A DNA stretch of 64,000 nucleotides from Bovifimicola ammoniilytica (lineage in GTDB: Bacteria; Bacillota; Clostridia; Lachnospirales; Lachnospiraceae): positions 62,001 to 126,000 of the forward strand of contig NZ_JAOQJN010000001.1 in the NCBI RefSeq assembly GCF_025567085.1. Reading direction: 5' to 3'. The notes under the pieces are model-generated. The model was given only the letters and a program-made list of their open reading frames with translations. It searched no databases and had not been told where the DNA came from. Both the position numbers and the translations under genes were made by a program. Positions 62,812 through 64,000 of the stretch are shown here, in pieces. The first letter of the stretch is position 1, and every line of letters begins with the position of its first letter.

Positions 62812-63474
62812 TTAAGCATCGGTTTCTTTATTTAAACGGTAACCGAGTTTAGGCAGTGTGACTAATTTAGTCTTAAGATTAAGCTTCTTTCTTAACTGCT
62901 GTATGTGAATATCGACAGTTCTGGATTCGCCCTCAAATTCATAGCCCCATATGGTGGAAAGAAGCTGCATTCTGGTGATTGCCACATCAACATGCCTAAT
63001 AAAGAATACTAAGAGTTCAAATTCCTTTGGAGTAAGATTAACATTAACACCATTCTGCTGACAGCTATGTACTGAGGTATCAACTACTATATCTCCGTAT
63101 GTAAGAAGGTGTCCCTCTTTATTATATCTTCTGAGTACGACTTCAATTCTGGCTAAAAGCTCCATCGCTTCAAACGGTTTAACAATATAATCTTCAGCAC
63201 CAAGCTTAAGACCAGTGACCTTATCCATTACGTCCTGTTTAGCTGTAATGAATATAACAGGAGTATCATTTGTTTTCCTGGAAATTATCTGGAAACCATC
63301 CATTCCAGGCAACATTACATCAAGAAGTATAAGGTCAAAAGCATTGGAGTTAATAAGTTCTAATGCCTTAATACCGTCCTGGCAGGACACAGAACTGTAA
63401 CCGCCTATTTCAATAGTAGTCTGAATCATTTTTGCAATATTTATATCATCTTCGACAACGAGTATTCTAATCAT
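62812..63474 (-). CDS. OmpR/PhoB-type response regulator
   Basis: The 220-residue regulator has a receiver domain (acidic pair EDD, phospho-Asp in LILLDVMLPGMDGF, ITAK, KPF) and a winged-helix DNA-binding domain (LTPKEFELLVFFIRH; RTVDIHIQQLRKKL; LGYRL). The ATG at 63474 follows GGGAG; the longer frame to 63543 has no site. It is the first gene of the operon with the kinase. Confidence 0.95.
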   Translation of the reverse strand: MIRILVVEDDINIAKMIQTTIEIGGYSSVSCQDGIKALELINSNAFDLILLDVMLPGMDGFQIISRKTNDTPVIFITAKQDVMDKVTGLKLGAEDYIVKPFEAMELLARIEVVLRRYNKEGHLLTYGDIVVDTSVHSCQQNGVNVNLTPKEFELLVFFIRHVDVAITRMQLLSTIWGYEFEGESRTVDIHIQQLRKKLNLKTKLVTLPKLGYRLNKETDA

Positions 63475-63500
63475 ATGTTTTCTCCCTGTAAATTTTGTAT

Positions 63501-63514
63501 AATCATTATTGATT
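63501..63514. promoter_or_regulatory. Palindrome upstream of the response regulator, same as in the rbr promoter
   Basis: AATCATTATTGATT is the exact complement of AATCAATAATGATT at 48360-48373. It lies 27 bases before the response regulator start. Shared control by a Fur-type repressor is possible, but AT-rich chance identity cannot be excluded. Confidence 0.35.
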
Positions 63515-63628
63515 ATGTTATAATAAGTATATTTTAAGTTCATTTTGCAAAAAAGTATACTGATTTTTGTAAATAAAATGCAAAATTAACAAATTAGCAT
63601 TAATAAGCAATTGTATCTGTTCGTGTAC

Positions 63629-63657
63629 TTGAATTTTTGTCAAGTAAGTGCTATATT
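63629..63657 (+). promoter_or_regulatory. Candidate promoter of ptb
   Basis: TTGAAT (63629-63634), 17-base spacer, TATATT (63652-63657), about 70 bases before the ptb start. Confidence 0.5.
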
Positions 63658-63727
63658 ATCCATATTAGTGTGAATATGCAGGCGATATTGTGTAATCACA
63701 AATAAAATTAACGTAAGAGGTGTCATA

Positions 63728-64000
63728 ATGGCTAAAGGATTTGATGAATTAATTTCTAAAGTAAATAGTTGTAGTGTTAAAACTGTTTCAGTTGCGGTTG
63801 CACAAGATGCACCAGTTCTTGAAGCTGTAAAAGCAGCAAAAGAGAGAAACATTGCTAATGCAATTCTTGTTGGTGATGCTGATAAGATTAAAGAGATTGC
63901 AGCAACAATTGATATGGATTTATCTGATTACCAGGTAATTGATGAGAAAGATACAGAGCAGGCAGCACTTAAGGCTGTTGAACTTGTACATAATGGTACA
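63728..64000 (+). CDS. ptb: Phosphate butyryltransferase (or acetyl homologue), 3' end outside window
   Basis: The first 91 residues match the N-terminus of phosphate butyryl/acetyltransferases: MAKGFDELISKVN, TVSVAVAQDAPVLEAVKAAK, AILVGDADKIKEIA. Ptb converts butyryl-CoA and phosphate to butyryl phosphate, which a kinase turns into butyrate and ATP. The pattern with an early AQDxxVLEAV is typical of Ptb rather than Pta, but the catalytic half is not in the window. The start follows GAGGTG. A butyrate kinase gene downstream would settle it. Confidence 0.8.
   Translation, partial: MAKGFDELISKVNSCSVKTVSVAVAQDAPVLEAVKAAKERNIANAILVGDADKIKEIAATIDMDLSDYQVIDEKDTEQAALKAVELVHNGT

Overview
The window is low-GC DNA from an anaerobic, spore-forming Firmicute, most likely a member of the Lachnospiraceae (Clostridia). 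Supporting this are sporulation and germination genes (sipL, spoIIR, spoIID, spoIIQ, a GerA-type receptor, spoVG), a T-box upstream of ileS, the glgC/glgD pair with glgP, a reverse rubrerythrin with a PerR-like regulator, a sensory-type [FeFe]-hydrogenase, and a phosphate butyryltransferase start at the right edge. The genus is not decided by the sequence. No rRNA, tRNA or CRISPR array was seen.

Layout. 1-5.3 kb: end of a metallophosphoesterase, a PrcB-like lipoprotein, sipL, an unknown protein, then ispE overlapping a GntR/FCD regulator. 5.3-9 kb: a germinant receptor operon with a sigma-G-like promoter; its second gene fuses a GerB permease to a GerC-like ectodomain that carries a perfect hexanucleotide microsatellite. 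9-18 kb: a 205-nt fold-back element, spoIIR, pyk, a membrane metallophosphoesterase, a DUF975/CmpB fusion, a BMP-like binding protein and a dGTPase. 17.9-21.5 kb: promoter, isoleucine T-box and ileS. 21.7-27 kb: small unknown genes, a secreted papain-like cysteine peptidase and glgP. 27.2-34.7 kb: an accessory, decaying region with a truncated gene of foreign base composition, an AAA/DUF4143 ATPase, an IS91-type transposase relic, and an ABC-2 exporter operon whose lipoprotein and first permease are broken. 34.7-36.7 kb: spoIID-spoIIQ, both lacking the expected catalytic residues.

37-47.5 kb holds the most interesting locus: a type I restriction-modification system (hsdM, full hsdS, two half-length hsdS cassettes, hsdR, tyrosine recombinase). 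The hsdS cassettes are bounded by two near-identical direct repeats. Between them lie two ADP-ribosyltransferase-like (DUF3990) modules, one with a NADAR-family ADP-ribose hydrolase. This looks like a recombinational specificity-switching locus with ADP-ribosylation toxin/antitoxin-like genes built into the recombining interval.

47.5-64 kb is mostly core: reverse rubrerythrin, perR, glgCD, spoVG, a hydrogenase-chemoreceptor fusion, pth, mfd, an LCP-family ligase, a two-component system with a membrane accessory protein, and the start of ptb. The glycogen genes (glgC, glgD, glgP) and pyk indicate carbon storage and glycolysis; rbr/perR indicate peroxide defence; ptb suggests butyrate formation through butyryl phosphate.
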